A stretch of 22,589 bases of DNA from a virus: positions 1 through 22,589 of the IMG/VR virus record IMGVR_UViG_3300042505_001852, one strand, 5' to 3'. This document shows, piece after piece, positions 7,756 to 15,226 of the stretch. The position numbers and the translations under genes are program-made. The notes below the pieces were generated by a model. It ran no database searches and had not been told where the DNA came from. It saw nothing but the letters and a program-made list of their open reading frames with translations. Positions within the stretch are counted from its first letter, which is position 1. Each line of letters opens with the position of its first letter.

Positions 7756-8778
7756 ATGGCCAATAGAAAATTTGAAGCAACTCCAGAACTAACAGATCTT
7801 CTTGTTAAGTCTGGCTCGTTACACAAAGAGGAAGCTTTAGCAGCAAATCATGAATTTGCCAAAGCTTTAGAACTTCCTCTTCGTCAAGGTGTGCTTAGTG
7901 GCAATATTCTAGATAACATTTTTGAGCCAATCCAACTTGCTCAAAGTGCTACTCCAGAATTTCCTCTAGACTTCCTTGCTCCTGGTACAGAAAAAGACTT
8001 TGTGGCCTATACCATTCCAAATCATGGTTATATTCCACAAAAGCATGTTGAGGGCGATTATGTCATGGTTCCAACCTACGACATTGGCGCTAGTATCGAT
8101 TATCTTCTAAAGTATGCCCGCGATGCCCGTTGGGACGTTGTTGGTCGTGCTATGGAAGTTCTCGAAGCTCAATTTGTAAAAAAGATGAATGATGACGGTT
8201 GGCACACACTATTAGCTGCTGGTGTTGATCGCAACATCGTAGTTTATGATAGTGATGCTAATCCAGGTCTTTTCAGTAAGAGACTAGTATCTCTCATGAA
8301 GACTGTTATGCGTAGAAATGGTGGTGGTAACAGTGCTAGTAATAACCGTGGTATGCTAACAGATCTTTATGTTAGTCCAGAAGCCATGGAAGATATTCGC
8401 AACTGGGGTCTTGATCAAATCGACGAAGTAACTCGTCGTGAGATCTATACCGCTGCTGACGGTACTGTTAATCGCGTTTTTGGTGTTAACCTCCATGATC
8501 GTGATGAACTTGGTGAAGGTCAACAATATCAACTATTCTACAGTAACGTTCTTGGTGGTACTCTACCACAGAACTACTCTGGTAGTGATGATAAGGTTGA
8601 GCTTGTTGTTGGTCTTGATCTACGCAAGAGAGACAGTTTTATTATGCCAGTTCGTCAAGAAGTTCAAATCTTCGAAGACGATACTCTTCATCGTCAGAAG
8701 AGAGCCGGTTTTTATGGCTGGGCAGAACAAGGTTTTGCTGTACTCGATAATCGTAGAGTACTCCTTGGCGCTCTCTAA
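7756..8778 (+). CDS. Major capsid protein (HK97 fold)
   Basis: The 340-residue protein forms the icosahedral shell. It has the order expected of HK97-type capsid proteins: a helical N-terminal arm (about 1-60), a long spine-helix region rich in acidic residues and Arg (about 110-155, with DYLLKYARDARWDVVG), a beta-rich A-domain containing LTDLYVSPEAMEDIRNWGLD, and a closing segment with KRAGFYGWAEQGFAVLDN, typical of this fold's end. Length is in the normal range. The chosen ATG has an AAGGGAG site. Arg codons are mostly CGT/CGC, unlike the AGA-rich genes around it, as expected for the most abundant virion protein. An intrinsic terminator follows 28 bases after the stop. No obvious long cleaved N-terminal domain is present, so the protease's main target is probably the scaffold. 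Confidence 0.9.
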   Translation: MANRKFEATPELTDLLVKSGSLHKEEALAANHEFAKALELPLRQGVLSGNILDNIFEPIQLAQSATPEFPLDFLAPGTEKDFVAYTIPNHGYIPQKHVEGDYVMVPTYDIGASIDYLLKYARDARWDVVGRAMEVLEAQFVKKMNDDGWHTLLAAGVDRNIVVYDSDANPGLFSKRLVSLMKTVMRRNGGGNSASNNRGMLTDLYVSPEAMEDIRNWGLDQIDEVTRREIYTAADGTVNRVFGVNLHDRDELGEGQQYQLFYSNVLGGTLPQNYSGSDDKVELVVGLDLRKRDSFIMPVRQEVQIFEDDTLHRQKRAGFYGWAEQGFAVLDNRRVLLGAL

Positions 8779-8806
8779 TATTAAGCTCATAATATCCTAT
8801 AAAGAA

Positions 8807-8836
8807 AAGGCTGGCCTTGTGCCGGCCTTTTTTTTT
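8807..8836 (+). terminator. Rho-independent terminator after capsid gene
   Basis: AAGGCTGGC and GCCGGCCTT form a nine-pair stem (one G-U) around a five-base loop CTTGT, followed by a run of nine T (8828-8836). This is a classical strong intrinsic terminator. It would end the head transcript and make the fibre block depend on readthrough or a new promoter. Confidence 0.92.
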
Positions 8837-8880
8837 AGGTGTATTAGAATATAGAAGAAGTATTTATTTAATAATTTAAG

Positions 8881-8892
8881 GGCCAAAATATG
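8881..8892 (+). repeat. 12-bp gene-start repeat, left copy
   Basis: GGCCAAAATATG spans the ribosome-binding region and ATG of the first adhesion-block gene. An identical copy spans the start of the first neck gene at 14684-14695. The two copies bracket the whole adhesion block. Confidence 0.7.
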
Positions 8893-9294
8893 TCTTCAAA
8901 AAAGTACGATTTTTCTATCGAACAAGGATCTTCTTTTAGATTATCTTTAACTTATAAAGATAGTAATAATGCTATTATTGATTTAACTGGTTATTGTGCC
9001 AGATTAATATTAACTACTAATAAAAATGAGACTAAAACCTTTACTACTTTAAATAATGATTATAGTGAATATAAATTTACTATCGACGGCCCTAATGGCG
9101 TAATAACACTATTATTACCAGCAACTACAACTAATAATTTTGATTTTAAATTGGCTAAATATGATTTAGAGATTCAAAGTAATGATGATCTTTATATTGG
9201 TGGTGGTAAAAATACATATAGAATATTATACGGATTAATTAGTATAGTTCCACGATATTCACAAAATGAACAAATTTTGAATTGTAGCCCATGA
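8890..9294 (+). CDS. Small Ig-like structural protein, fibre-linked
   Basis: The 134-residue protein is all-beta by pattern. It opens with YDFSIEQGSSFRLSLTY and then has IDLTGYCARLIL (about 30-41). This pair of motifs marks a recurrent immunoglobulin-like phage domain, placed beside baseplate or fibre genes in many phages and often in an upper-baseplate or fibre-attachment protein. Its stop overlaps the ATG of the giant fibre gene (ATGA, 9291-9294), so the two are probably made by coupled translation and act together, for example as the fibre's anchor to the virion. The start has GGG in GGGCCAAAATATG. The attachment role is inference from position; the fold is recognised by motif only. Confidence 0.6.
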   Translation: MSSKKYDFSIEQGSSFRLSLTYKDSNNAIIDLTGYCARLILTTNKNETKTFTTLNNDYSEYKFTIDGPNGVITLLLPATTTNNFDFKLAKYDLEIQSNDDLYIGGGKNTYRILYGLISIVPRYSQNEQILNCSP

Positions 9295-12200
9295 CAAATA
9301 ATATAAATGTTCAAATAATTGAACCGCCGCTAAATAATCTGATCATAGAAACTCAAGTAGGTTCTGAGCCTATTAATGTGAGTGTGGTTTCTTATAGTGG
9401 AACCAATATTAGTATCATTCACGATCTACCAGTATTACCATCGAATATTAATGATAATATAGCTAGTTTATTAGTAGCAGGTAGTGGCATATCTTTAAAC
9501 TATAATTCTCAGGTTCCTTCTTTAATTATTTCAAGTAGCGGTGGAGCTACTTTATCAACCGAACAAGTACAAGATATTGTCGGATCTTTTATCAGCGGCG
9601 TATCGTATATATCTGTAAATTATGATGACAATAATAATATATTATATATATCTGCTACTGGTTTGCAGCCTAGTGGTAATTATGCATTAGCTAATCACAA
9701 CCATACCTCTAATCATATAACAGACTTTAATAGTAGTGTCAGTGGTCTGCTACCAGTCAAAAATATCAGTTCTGGTAGTGGAATAAATGTAACTAATAAT
9801 AGTGGTAATTTTGTTATTGCTGTTACCGGAACTTTTGGATTAACCAGCGAAGAAGTTGATGATAGGGTAGGCAATCTTCTAGTTGGTGGATCAAATATAG
9901 TATTAAATTACAACGATTTTGCTAATCAGCTTACTATCAGTACTAGCGGACTACAACCTAGCGGAAATTATAGTGTGGTTGGACACACTCATTCTACTAA
10001 CGATATTACAAATTTTAATAGTGAAGTAAATAGTTTAGTTAGCGGAATCTATGCTCCACTAAATAGTCCTAATTTTTCTGGTATTCCAACAGTACCAACA
10101 GCAAGCAGCGGCACTAATAGCACTCAAGCGGCTAGTACAGCTTTTGTTCGCAATGAAATTAGCAATCTTGTTAATTCTGCTCCGAGTACACTAGATACCT
10201 TAAATGAATTAGCCTCTGCTCTTGGAAATGACCCTAACTTCGCTACAACAATAGCTAGTGGATTAGCAAATAAAGCCCCGCTAGTTCATACTCATTCTAG
10301 TAGTGATATAACAGATTTCGCTATTTCTGTAAGCGGATTGTTACCTGTTAAAAATATTAGTGCAGGATCGTATATTAATGTTTCACAATCTGGTACAAAT
10401 TTTATAGTTTCTGCTACTGGATTACAACCGAGTGGAAACTATAGCATTGAAGGTCATACTCACGATAGATTAACCAATGGCGATAAAGAAGCTGTGCTTG
10501 ATAGCAACGGTTCTTTAACATTCCCAAGCGGAAGTATCCTAAGTGAAACAAATAATACACTATCTATAGCTCCTCCAACAGCAGCTTCTGGGCAAAGCTT
10601 AGTAATTCGCCCAACCGTAGCTCTTTGGACAATCAATTCTAGCAATTATATTGAATATGGTAGCCCTATCACAATTTCAGTTACTCTAAATAGCTGGGCT
10701 TATTTTGGAACAGTAAACTATACAATCTCTGGCGCTGGAGTTACTCCACAATCATTAGGTCGAGCATTAAATGGTAAATTAACTTTCGTAAGTACATCTG
10801 CTCCAGATACAGAAACTATTACTTGGACTATCCCGGCTAATAGCAATATCTCTGAATTTACTCTAACACTAACAAGCGTTGATGGAACATTATCAACCGA
10901 TCCACAGACCCAAAATGATCCAGAATTATATTACAATTTTGAATATAATGGTATGCCAACTGGTCAATTTATTACTGTGACTAATAATGGAGTTTCTAGT
11001 TCAGAACATAGTCATGTTCATCTTGTAGCAGGGGATCCAACAACTGTTGATATATACTTAGGTGATGATGATCAATATGTTAAAATTGAAAAAGATGGTG
11101 GAGATGTTATTGTTGGCACAGACTCAAATAATAATCACTGGATTTTTGATACAAGCGGTAATTTAAGAACCCCTACAAATAGTATAATATCTAAGGGCTA
11201 TCCAGGGCTGACTCAGGACGGATCTAGTTGGTTTGTAGCACCTTCTGGATCATTAGGTGGCCTTGCTAGTACGGACGGCCAACAGTATATACAGATTGGT
11301 GACAATAGTGAAATTTATATTGGTTTGGGTTGGCCCAACAATGCTGTTGAATGGATATTTAATAGAAACGGTAGTTTAACATTACCCAGTGGATTAATTT
11401 TTGTAGACAATACTATTCAAACGACCGCTTGGTCTGGAGCCGTATCAATCAATGATATTACTGATTTTGCTAGCGGAGTTAGTGGTTTACTTCCAACCGT
11501 TAGTGGAAGTGGTTATGCTGTAACGTCTTTTAATAATAATATTTATTCTATTAGTGTAACCGGTTTACAACCTAGTGGCAACTATAGTTTAGATGGTCAC
11601 AATCATATTATAGCAGATGTGAGTGGCTTACAAACCGCTTTGGACAACAAACAGCCTAGCGGAATATATGCCAGTGGAATTCACTACCATGTTTCTGCTG
11701 ATATTAGTGATTTTACTAGTAGTGTAAGCGGCCTTCTTCCGGTTATAGCAAATAGCGGCGATAATAGAATTCTCACCAGCACAGGAAGCACAGTTGGAGT
11801 AAACGCTGAAAGCAACCTAACGTTTGATGGAAATCTATTAAGCGTTAGTGGTAATCTAGTTGCTGTTAGTGGCACTTATAATCAATTAATTTTTAATACA
11901 TCTCTTCCCGATCCAGATTTATCTCAAGGTCAATTACAGTGGAATAGTAGTGAGGGTACTCTTGATTTAGGATTCACAGATACATACTCTCAACATATGG
12001 GTGAAGAGTTACATTACAGAGTAAGAAATAATACGACCTCAACTCTAACCAAAGGAACCGCAGTATATGCTAGCGGCTTAACTCCCGGCGGCAATAATAG
12101 GATAGAAGTAGCTCCCTTTACAGCTGATGGTAGTGTCCGAGAAGTAAGATTCATGGGGCTGGTTACAGAGAATATATCTAATGGTGTTAATGGATATACC

Positions 12201-13061
12201 ACACAGTTTGGATATATTAGAGGAATTGATACCAGGGGTGATGCAGCGTCTAATGGATATGCTGGAAAACTTTGGGATGCTGGAGAACCTAGCTGGAGCG
12301 AAGGAGATATTCTTTATGCTCACCCAATAGTTGCCGGAAAACTAACCAAGGTCGAACCAAAACATAGTATTAGTGTTGCGATTATATTAAATCGCCATCA
12401 AAACCAAGGCAAGATATTCGTAAGACCCACAAGTTATGGTCATCTAGATGATAATCATGACGTTAGTGTGAGCGGAGCTACAAATGGTCAATTCTTACAG
12501 TATAATTCGTCTACAGATTATTGGGTTCCAAGTAGTAGCGGTAATTTTACTACTTTAAATATTAATGGAACGGGCGTTAGTGTTAATGGTCATACTCATA
12601 CATCTTCTGATATCACGGATTTTAATAGTAGTGTTAGCGGCCTTCTGCCTGTTACAAATATAGTTGGCGGAACTAATATTAGTGTTGTTCCTAGCGGATC
12701 ATCTTTCACGGTAAGCGTCAGCGGTAGCTTAGGACTAACTACAGAAGAGGTTGATGATAGAGTTAGTAGTTTATTAGTGGCTGGAACGGGAATTAGTTTA
12801 GACTATAGCGATAGTAGTAATACTTTAACTATTAATACTAGTGGACTTCAACCTAGCGGGAATTATAGCGTAACAGGACACACCCACACATCTTCGCAAA
12901 TTACAGATTTTAATAGTAGTGTTAGTGGCTTACTACCGGTAACCAATCTGACTTCCGGAAGTGGAATATCGATATCTTCTTCATCTGGAAACTTTACAGT
13001 TAATGCAATAGATAATATTATTAATAGTAGTAATTTATATTTATGGTCAAGTTTTCGTTAA
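9291..13061 (+). CDS. Mosaic tail fibre / host-recognition protein
   Basis: The 1256-residue fibre is built of repeats. Eight HxH motifs occur at about residues 136, 232, 333, 389, 770, 798, 1101 and 1197, most as GLQPSGNYSxxGHTH followed by DITDFxSSVSGLLP; a related HSHVH is at 573-577. Residues 256-329 carry the widespread fibre repeat with STLDTLNELASALGNDPNF. Residues about 436-545 look like a beta-sandwich insertion. About 570-625 is a module known from memory in aquatic phage fibres (HLVAGDPTTVDIYLGDDDQY), repeated loosely to about 715 and ending QTTAW. About 905-1050 is another recurrent module (KGTAVYASG, then GYIRGIDTRGDA). The protein is low in Cys and rich in S, G, N and T, as expected for an elongated trimer. 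No intramolecular-chaperone domain is evident at the C-terminus, so a receptor tip may be supplied by the next genes. Confidence 0.85.
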   Translation: MTNNINVQIIEPPLNNLIIETQVGSEPINVSVVSYSGTNISIIHDLPVLPSNINDNIASLLVAGSGISLNYNSQVPSLIISSSGGATLSTEQVQDIVGSFISGVSYISVNYDDNNNILYISATGLQPSGNYALANHNHTSNHITDFNSSVSGLLPVKNISSGSGINVTNNSGNFVIAVTGTFGLTSEEVDDRVGNLLVGGSNIVLNYNDFANQLTISTSGLQPSGNYSVVGHTHSTNDITNFNSEVNSLVSGIYAPLNSPNFSGIPTVPTASSGTNSTQAASTAFVRNEISNLVNSAPSTLDTLNELASALGNDPNFATTIASGLANKAPLVHTHSSSDITDFAISVSGLLPVKNISAGSYINVSQSGTNFIVSATGLQPSGNYSIEGHTHDRLTNGDKEAVLDSNGSLTFPSGSILSETNNTLSIAPPTAASGQSLVIRPTVALWTINSSNYIEYGSPITISVTLNSWAYFGTVNYTISGAGVTPQSLGRALNGKLTFVSTSAPDTETITWTIPANSNISEFTLTLTSVDGTLSTDPQTQNDPELYYNFEYNGMPTGQFITVTNNGVSSSEHSHVHLVAGDPTTVDIYLGDDDQYVKIEKDGGDVIVGTDSNNNHWIFDTSGNLRTPTNSIISKGYPGLTQDGSSWFVAPSGSLGGLASTDGQQYIQIGDNSEIYIGLGWPNNAVEWIFNRNGSLTLPSGLIFVDNTIQTTAWSGAVSINDITDFASGVSGLLPTVSGSGYAVTSFNNNIYSISVTGLQPSGNYSLDGHNHIIADVSGLQTALDNKQPSGIYASGIHYHVSADISDFTSSVSGLLPVIANSGDNRILTSTGSTVGVNAESNLTFDGNLLSVSGNLVAVSGTYNQLIFNTSLPDPDLSQGQLQWNSSEGTLDLGFTDTYSQHMGEELHYRVRNNTTSTLTKGTAVYASGLTPGGNNRIEVAPFTADGSVREVRFMGLVTENISNGVNGYTTQFGYIRGIDTRGDAASNGYAGKLWDAGEPSWSEGDILYAHPIVAGKLTKVEPKHSISVAIILNRHQNQGKIFVRPTSYGHLDDNHDVSVSGATNGQFLQYNSSTDYWVPSSSGNFTTLNINGTGVSVNGHTHTSSDITDFNSSVSGLLPVTNIVGGTNISVVPSGSSFTVSVSGSLGLTTEEVDDRVSSLLVAGTGISLDYSDSSNTLTINTSGLQPSGNYSVTGHTHTSSQITDFNSSVSGLLPVTNLTSGSGISISSSSGNFTVNAIDNIINSSNLYLWSSFR
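9696..9992 (+). repeat. Fibre module, N-terminal copy
   Basis: Residues 136-234 of the fibre, from one HxH motif to the next, align without gaps to residues 1101-1199. Shared landmarks are ITDFNSSVSGLLPV, GLTxEEVDDRV, LLVxG and TSGLQPSGNYSV. The DNA copies differ mostly at synonymous positions. Confidence 0.85.
10056..10277 (+). repeat. Phage_fiber_2-like repeat in fibre gene
   Basis: Residues 256-329 match the common side-tail-fibre repeat: LNSPNFSGIPTVPTASSGTN, then QAASTAFVRNEI, then LDTLNELASALGNDPNFATT. Such units shuffle between unrelated phages by recombination; here there is a single copy. Confidence 0.75.
12591..12887 (+). repeat. Fibre module, C-terminal copy
   Basis: Residues 1101-1199 of the fibre are the second 99-residue copy of the module at 9696-9992, with the same length and no gaps, starting and ending on HTH. 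A half-copy (residues about 87-138) lies at the protein's beginning. Confidence 0.85.
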
Positions 13062-13076
13062 CAAAAGGAAAATACT

Positions 13077-13466
13077 ATGGCAACTAGTCCATCTTTCGCA
13101 GTAACTCCGCGTATCGGTTCGGCATCTGTAGCGACCGCCGATTCGTCATATACTTCTCCTACAAATTTTGCTACTATATTGACGGGTGCTAGTACTGGCA
13201 CAAGAATTGCAGAGGTGATTTGCAAAATTGCGATTACATCTACCTCTACAGCAGCTGTTGTGCGGCTGTTTTTGCATGATGGTACAAGCTATTTCTTGCT
13301 AGACGAAATTGTGCTGGCTTCGGCTGTGGCTTCTACGTCAGTGGCTTCAACGCGAGTATCAGCACTTTACGCCAACCTTATTCTGCCAAATGCATCTTGG
13401 TCGCTACGAGCAACAACATCCGTGTCTCAAGCTACATACGTTACCGCTCTAGGAGCAGATCTGTGA
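13077..13466 (+). CDS. Small beta-sandwich virion protein of GC-rich cassette
   Basis: The 129-residue protein, rich in A, S, T and V, begins SPSFAVTPRIGSASVATADS and has VVRLFLHDGTSYFLLDEI near its middle and a C-terminal YVTALGADL. This pattern matches, from memory, a recurrent small structural protein found beside tail fibres in many phages and prophages; its function is not established. The ATG is preceded by AAAGGA at good spacing, 15 bases after the fibre stop. Base composition and Arg codons (CGG, CGA, CGT) differ sharply from the AT-rich genes upstream and downstream. Its stop overlaps the GTG of the next gene. A host-contact or fibre-decoration role is inferred from position. Confidence 0.65.
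   Translation: MATSPSFAVTPRIGSASVATADSSYTSPTNFATILTGASTGTRIAEVICKIAITSTSTAAVVRLFLHDGTSYFLLDEIVLASAVASTSVASTRVSALYANLILPNASWSLRATTSVSQATYVTALGADL
13451..13455 (+). promoter_or_regulatory. Ribosome-binding site for a GTG start
   Basis: AGGAG lies seven bases before GTG 13463, whose last bases overlap the upstream stop (GTGA). It fixes the start of the next gene at 13463; the longer frame opening at TTG 13397 lies inside the previous gene and has no comparable site. Confidence 0.8.
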
Positions 13467-14320
13467 ACTACGGTATTATAAGTCAGGGTTATGCATGTTC
13501 ATCTATGCCGCTTGGTTTACTTGGCAATGCATCGCCGGTGCCGATGCCTGGCGACCCGTTCGCCTATGATGCTGACGCGGCCGAGTATCTGCGGCGAGTC
13601 GAGGCTGCGGACAGTCAGCCACTTGAACATCATGTGCGTGTTGCGATTAATACATTTGTCACATCTTTAAAGGGTGATAGTATATGGTACGCTATGCGAG
13701 CTTGTTGTGTGATGATGGGCGCACGAACGCTGGCCGGGGCATTAACTCCGCTTATCGGTACGGCACCAACCAATGTAAATTTCGTAAGCGGCGACTACAA
13801 TCGTCGCACAGGCTTGTTAGGTAACGGTACAACTAAGAGCTTGAATAGTAATCGAGCGCAAAATGCTGATCCACAAAACGATTTTCATATGAGTGTATAC
13901 ATCACTACATCGGCGACAAATACTGGTGGGTTTCCGATCTACATTGGAAACTACAATTCAACTGGTGAAACTCAACTCGGTTTATCTAGTGCCACAGATT
14001 TACTAGTGCGAAATAGAAGTGCAGCCGCAGAGTCTAGCGTCGGTCAAGCCGCTACTACTGGATTGCTTGGATTTTCTCGAACTCAAGCAAACTGGTTTTC
14101 GCTGTTTGCGGGGGGTCGCCTGCGAACGTTTGCTCGTGCCTCGCAAGTTCCTAACGCCGGTGTGAGTCTGGTTTTCGCTGGACTCAATGTTGGCACTGGA
14201 GCAACAGGATTGCGTTCCGCTTCCAGACTTTGTTGGTACTCAATCGGTGCGTCTATTGATTTACCATTACTCAGACAACGACTAGATCGACTTGTTGCTG
14301 ATTTGAGGATAGCAGTATGA
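13463..14320 (+). CDS. Fibre-associated lectin-like virion protein
   Basis: From the GTG start the product is 285 residues. A helical N-terminal part (about 35-85, with AAEYLRRVEAADSQPLE and SIWYAMRACCVMMGAR) is followed by a conserved core, TLAGALTPLIGTAPTNVNF then SGDYNRRTGLLGNGTTKSL (about 89-127) and NRAQNADPQNDFHMSVYITT. From memory this is a module seen in many cyanophage and other phage structural proteins, with beta-rich content like a concanavalin-type sugar-binding sandwich, so host-surface binding is plausible. A basic, Leu/Arg-rich tail (LPLLRQRLDRLVADLR) closes it. It is coupled to both neighbours (GTGA before, ATGA after). The 13561-13620 stretch is 40 of 60 G+C by hand count. 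The lectin fold is inference; the family resemblance is moderately sure. Confidence 0.6.
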   Translation: MNYGIISQGYACSSMPLGLLGNASPVPMPGDPFAYDADAAEYLRRVEAADSQPLEHHVRVAINTFVTSLKGDSIWYAMRACCVMMGARTLAGALTPLIGTAPTNVNFVSGDYNRRTGLLGNGTTKSLNSNRAQNADPQNDFHMSVYITTSATNTGGFPIYIGNYNSTGETQLGLSSATDLLVRNRSAAAESSVGQAATTGLLGFSRTQANWFSLFAGGRLRTFARASQVPNAGVSLVFAGLNVGTGATGLRSASRLCWYSIGASIDLPLLRQRLDRLVADLRIAV

Positions 14321-14652
14321 CACTAGCTGATTTATCATTACCAATCTCTTACGAAGATGCACAACAGTATGCTCTCTTGTTCACCCCGGCTCTTGCCGCG
14401 AGACTTGCAGAACTTCATGCGATTCATGGCAGTCAATTTTGCGTACCGGTCCCTCGCATATTGACTGATGGACGACTCATGTTGTGCGCTGACCTACTTA
14501 CCGAAGTGATGCCTGGAGGACTACTAGCGAAAATGTGGGCCGCAGCCGACAAGTCAGTTCTGCTTTCCAGTGTACAGGTTATTCCTTGGAACGAGGCAGT
14601 AGCGATGCTGCCTCAAGATGAAGAGCCTCTAGATCAGGCTTTGAGTGGATAA
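14317..14652 (+). CDS. Hypothetical protein ending the GC-rich cassette
   Basis: The family of this 111-residue product is not recognised with certainty. It is mostly helical by composition, with YEDAQQYALLFTPALAARL (about 12-30), a central ILTDGRLMLCADLLTEV, and an acidic end (PQDEEPLDQ). It has no signal peptide or membrane segment. Its ATG overlaps the upstream stop (ATGA), with GAGGA seven bases before the start, so it is translated with the lectin-like gene and is probably its partner, for example an assembly chaperone or cap. Small proteins with a DGR-x-L-x-x-DLLT core sit in the same place in some aquatic phages by recollection. Composition matches the cassette, not the downstream neck genes. 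Confidence 0.55.
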   Translation: MTLADLSLPISYEDAQQYALLFTPALAARLAELHAIHGSQFCVPVPRILTDGRLMLCADLLTEVMPGGLLAKMWAAADKSVLLSSVQVIPWNEAVAMLPQDEEPLDQALSG

Positions 14653-14683
14653 TAGTGTATATATTAATATTAACTTATAGAAA

Positions 14684-14695
14684 GGCCAAAATATG
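14684..14695 (+). repeat. 12-bp gene-start repeat, right copy
   Basis: GGCCAAAATATG is identical to 8881-8892 and likewise ends on the ATG of a gene, here the first neck gene. Confidence 0.7.
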
Positions 14696-15217
14696 AGCTG
14701 GCAAAATGAATTAACTATTATCACCCGAACATTAATTAATGATCTTAATGAACCATATGAATATAGCGACGCTAGAATTCAACAAGTAATAACAGTAGCG
14801 GCTAAATACGTACAATTTGATGTTAATTTAGATTATTCCTACGCTATTGATGTTGTTAATAATAATATCAGTCCTGATCCTACAACCAATAATGATAGTA
14901 TTTTTGTTAGCTTAATTTGTCTCAAAGCAGCTTGCATTGTTGACCAAGGAACGTTTAGAACAAAGGCTGCTTTAGAGGGTATCAGAACAGCCCTAGGACC
15001 GGCGTCATTAAGTTTTGGAGGAAGTTTAACAGGGTGGCAGGCTATTATAGATCATGGGGCTTGTGGATTATACGAGGAATTAACTAGTCACTGGGATGTT
15101 AAAAACGCTACAGCATTTGCCGCTGTACTATCTCCGTTTGTTAGTAATAGATTTGATCCAAGATATCTTAGAACAGGCCCACTCAGAAATGTTGGAAATA
15201 ATGACTTTTATTCATAG
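14693..15217 (+). CDS. Head-tail adaptor / neck protein
   Basis: The 174-residue product resembles the adaptor ring that sits under the portal after packaging. An N-terminal helical segment (WQNELTIITRTLINDLNEPY, then YSDARIQQVITVAAKYVQFD) is followed by VNNNISPDPTTNNDSIFVSL and a Leu/Ala/Cys-rich helix (ICLKAACIVDQGTF). This order (helix, YSDxRLxQxI-like, DPT, then LKAAC) is that of connector proteins of the gp6/gp15 kind found after capsid genes. It begins a run of four head-tail joining genes with small gaps or overlaps. In many phages it follows the capsid gene directly; here 5.9 kb of fibre genes intervene. Confidence is moderate because the family is known by pattern and position only. 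Confidence 0.65.
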   Translation: MSWQNELTIITRTLINDLNEPYEYSDARIQQVITVAAKYVQFDVNLDYSYAIDVVNNNISPDPTTNNDSIFVSLICLKAACIVDQGTFRTKAALEGIRTALGPASLSFGGSLTGWQAIIDHGACGLYEELTSHWDVKNATAFAAVLSPFVSNRFDPRYLRTGPLRNVGNNDFYS

Positions 15218-15226
15218 GATTAAGCT

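Noticed and set aside
8438-8854. 138-residue + strand frame across the capsid gene end and terminator
   Set aside because: It is a shadow frame: hydrophobic, it reads through the terminator and overlaps the well-supported capsid gene.
8837-8889. Promoter for the fibre block after the terminator
   Set aside because: The stretch is AT-rich with several TATxxT-like hexamers, but no convincing -35/-10 pair or known late-promoter consensus could be fixed by eye.
13397-13465. TTG-initiated 22-residue extension of the lectin-like gene
   Set aside because: It overlaps the previous gene in another frame, has no ribosome-binding site and reads as a low-quality Arg/Ser-rich stretch; GTG 13463 has AGGAG at the right distance.
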